A DNA stretch of 64,000 nucleotides. Origin: Lactobacillaceae bacterium L1_55_11. GTDB lineage: Bacteria; Bacillota; Bacilli; Lactobacillales; Lactobacillaceae. The translations under genes were made by a program, and so were the position numbers. The stretch is taken from assembly GCA_029433155.1 (NCBI GenBank), contig JAQYTT010000001.1, positions 62,001 to 126,000 of the forward strand. The letters run 5' to 3'. The notes below the pieces were generated by a model that ran no database searches, was not told where the DNA came from, and was given only the letters and a program-made list of their open reading frames with translations. This document shows positions 63,344 to 64,000 of the stretch, one piece after another (position 1 is the stretch's first letter; every line of letters starts with the position of its first letter).

Positions 63344-64000
63344 ATGCAAGCATTTTCATCAGCCCAGGCACGGCAAATGTTTTTGGACTTTTTTGAGTCA
63401 AAAAAGCATATGGTGGTCCCTTCCAAAAGCCTGATTCCGGAAGACGACCCAACCCTGCTGTGGATTAACTCAGGAGTCGCCACCCTGAAAAAATACTTTG
63501 ACGGCTCGGTGATTCCACCCAACCATCGGATTACCAACGCCCAGAAAGCCATTCGGACTAACGATATTGAAAATGTCGGTAAGACTGCTCGCCATCACAC
63601 CCTTTTTGAAATGATGGGGAACTTTTCAATTGGGGACTACTTCAAGGAACAGGCCATTCCTTGGGCCTGGGAACTCCTTACTAGTCCGGAATGGTACGAC
63701 TTAGATAAGGATAAGCTCTACGTTACGGTTTATCCTAAGGATGAAGAAACTAAGTTGCTCTGGCAAAACGAGACCGACCTGCCCGACGGGCATATTTACG
63801 AAGTGGAAGACAATTTCTGGGACATCGGTGAGGGTCCTTCCGGTCCTGATTCTGAAATTTTCTACGATCGTGGTAAGGACTACCAGGATTTGCCCGATGA
63901 TGATCCTGAAATGTATCCTGGTGGGGAAAACGAGCGTTACCTTGAAATCTGGAACATTGTCTTCTCCCAGTTCAACCACCTGCCTGGTTTGACCGATAAC
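63344..64000 (+). CDS. alaS: alanyl-tRNA synthetase, N-terminal part (3' end outside window)
   Basis: 219 codons are visible, open to the right edge; the full protein is usually ~880 residues. The start ATG 63344 follows AGGAG. Class II motif 1 region reads [17 protein letters not shown], and [34 protein letters not shown] is the hallmark aminoacylation-domain stretch (shown by [18 protein letters not shown]). [16 protein letters not shown] follows. It charges tRNA-Ala; expression is set by the T-box just upstream. Confidence 0.97.
   Translation, partial: MQAFSSAQARQMFLDFFESKKHMVVPSKSLIPEDDPTLLWINSGVATLKKYFDGSVIPPNHRITNAQKAIRTNDIENVGKTARHHTLFEMMGNFSIGDYFKEQAIPWAWELLTSPEWYDLDKDKLYVTVYPKDEETKLLWQNETDLPDGHIYEVEDNFWDIGEGPSGPDSEIFYDRGKDYQDLPDDDPEMYPGGENERYLEIWNIVFSQFNHLPGLTDN

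Overview
The window reads as chromosomal DNA of a low-GC-phylum Gram-positive bacterium of the Lactobacillaceae type, although its base composition is fairly GC-rich for that family. The evidence is the gene set: the DnaB/DnaI primosome pair, RNA polymerase delta subunit (rpoE), CcpA with a cre site, a T-box in front of alaS, a CTP-sensing pyrG leader, a SemiSWEET transporter, a SUF system ordered C-D-S-U-B, a short-form 6-phosphogluconate dehydrogenase with gluconate genes, and an isoleucine 2-epimerase-like enzyme. Both tRNA genes lack an encoded CCA. I cannot name the species. I see no insertion sequence, prophage or CRISPR array.

Layout. 1-2.7 kb: a MoxR-type ATPase (cut by the left edge), a VWA/metallopeptidase-like partner and two uncharacterised small genes. 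2.7-6.1 kb: a Fur/PerR-type repressor facing two VIT-family metal transporters and an NADH peroxidase. 6.2-12.5 kb: membrane protein YihY, a DUF1054 protein, an Na+/H+ antiporter and aminopeptidase N. 12.6-17.9 kb: the SUF iron-sulfur operon. 17.9-24.5 kb: a leucine operon with a complete leader-peptide attenuator, leuABCD, an MFS transporter and a YrdC-domain protein. 24.7-27.1 kb: a nickel/cobalt-type transporter and an HD-domain protein. 27.2-32.5 kb: ywiB, rpoE, a tRNA-Lys-like gene directly in front of an amino-acid permease, a DUF975 protein and pyrG.

32.5-44.8 kb: uvrC, obgE, an oxidoreductase, a DEAD-box helicase, mutM, a second DUF975 gene, coaE, dnaB, dnaI, a YibE/F pair and a small unknown. 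44.9-48.9 kb: tRNA-Cys, SemiSWEET, recG, plsX and acpP. 49-53.4 kb: SprT, a small membrane protein, ccpA, an MFS exporter, two tiny charged proteins and uridine kinase. 53.4-58.4 kb: a gluconate locus (RpiR regulator, gnd, gntK, gntP). 58.5-63.1 kb: two amino-acid permeases and an isoleucine 2-epimerase-like enzyme. 63.1 kb to the end: the T-box leader and the 5' part of alaS.

The most informative content is regulatory RNA and operator structure. (1) The leucine leader encodes a Leu-rich peptide followed by four mutually exclusive RNA segments. (2) The tRNA-Lys-like gene is followed by two 10-nt segments perfectly complementary to its own D-arm and anticodon/variable region, then a terminator, then a permease. 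(3) TTAGAAT-type Fur/PerR boxes recur at the repressor/VIT promoter and before an MFS gene, with weaker copies before the NiCoT gene. (4) Paired TGAAAA-type boxes sit at gnd, and a perfect dyad lies in the promoter of the permease that precedes the epimerase. No gap between genes exceeds 300 bases; the longest ones (leucine leader, alaS T-box) are described below.
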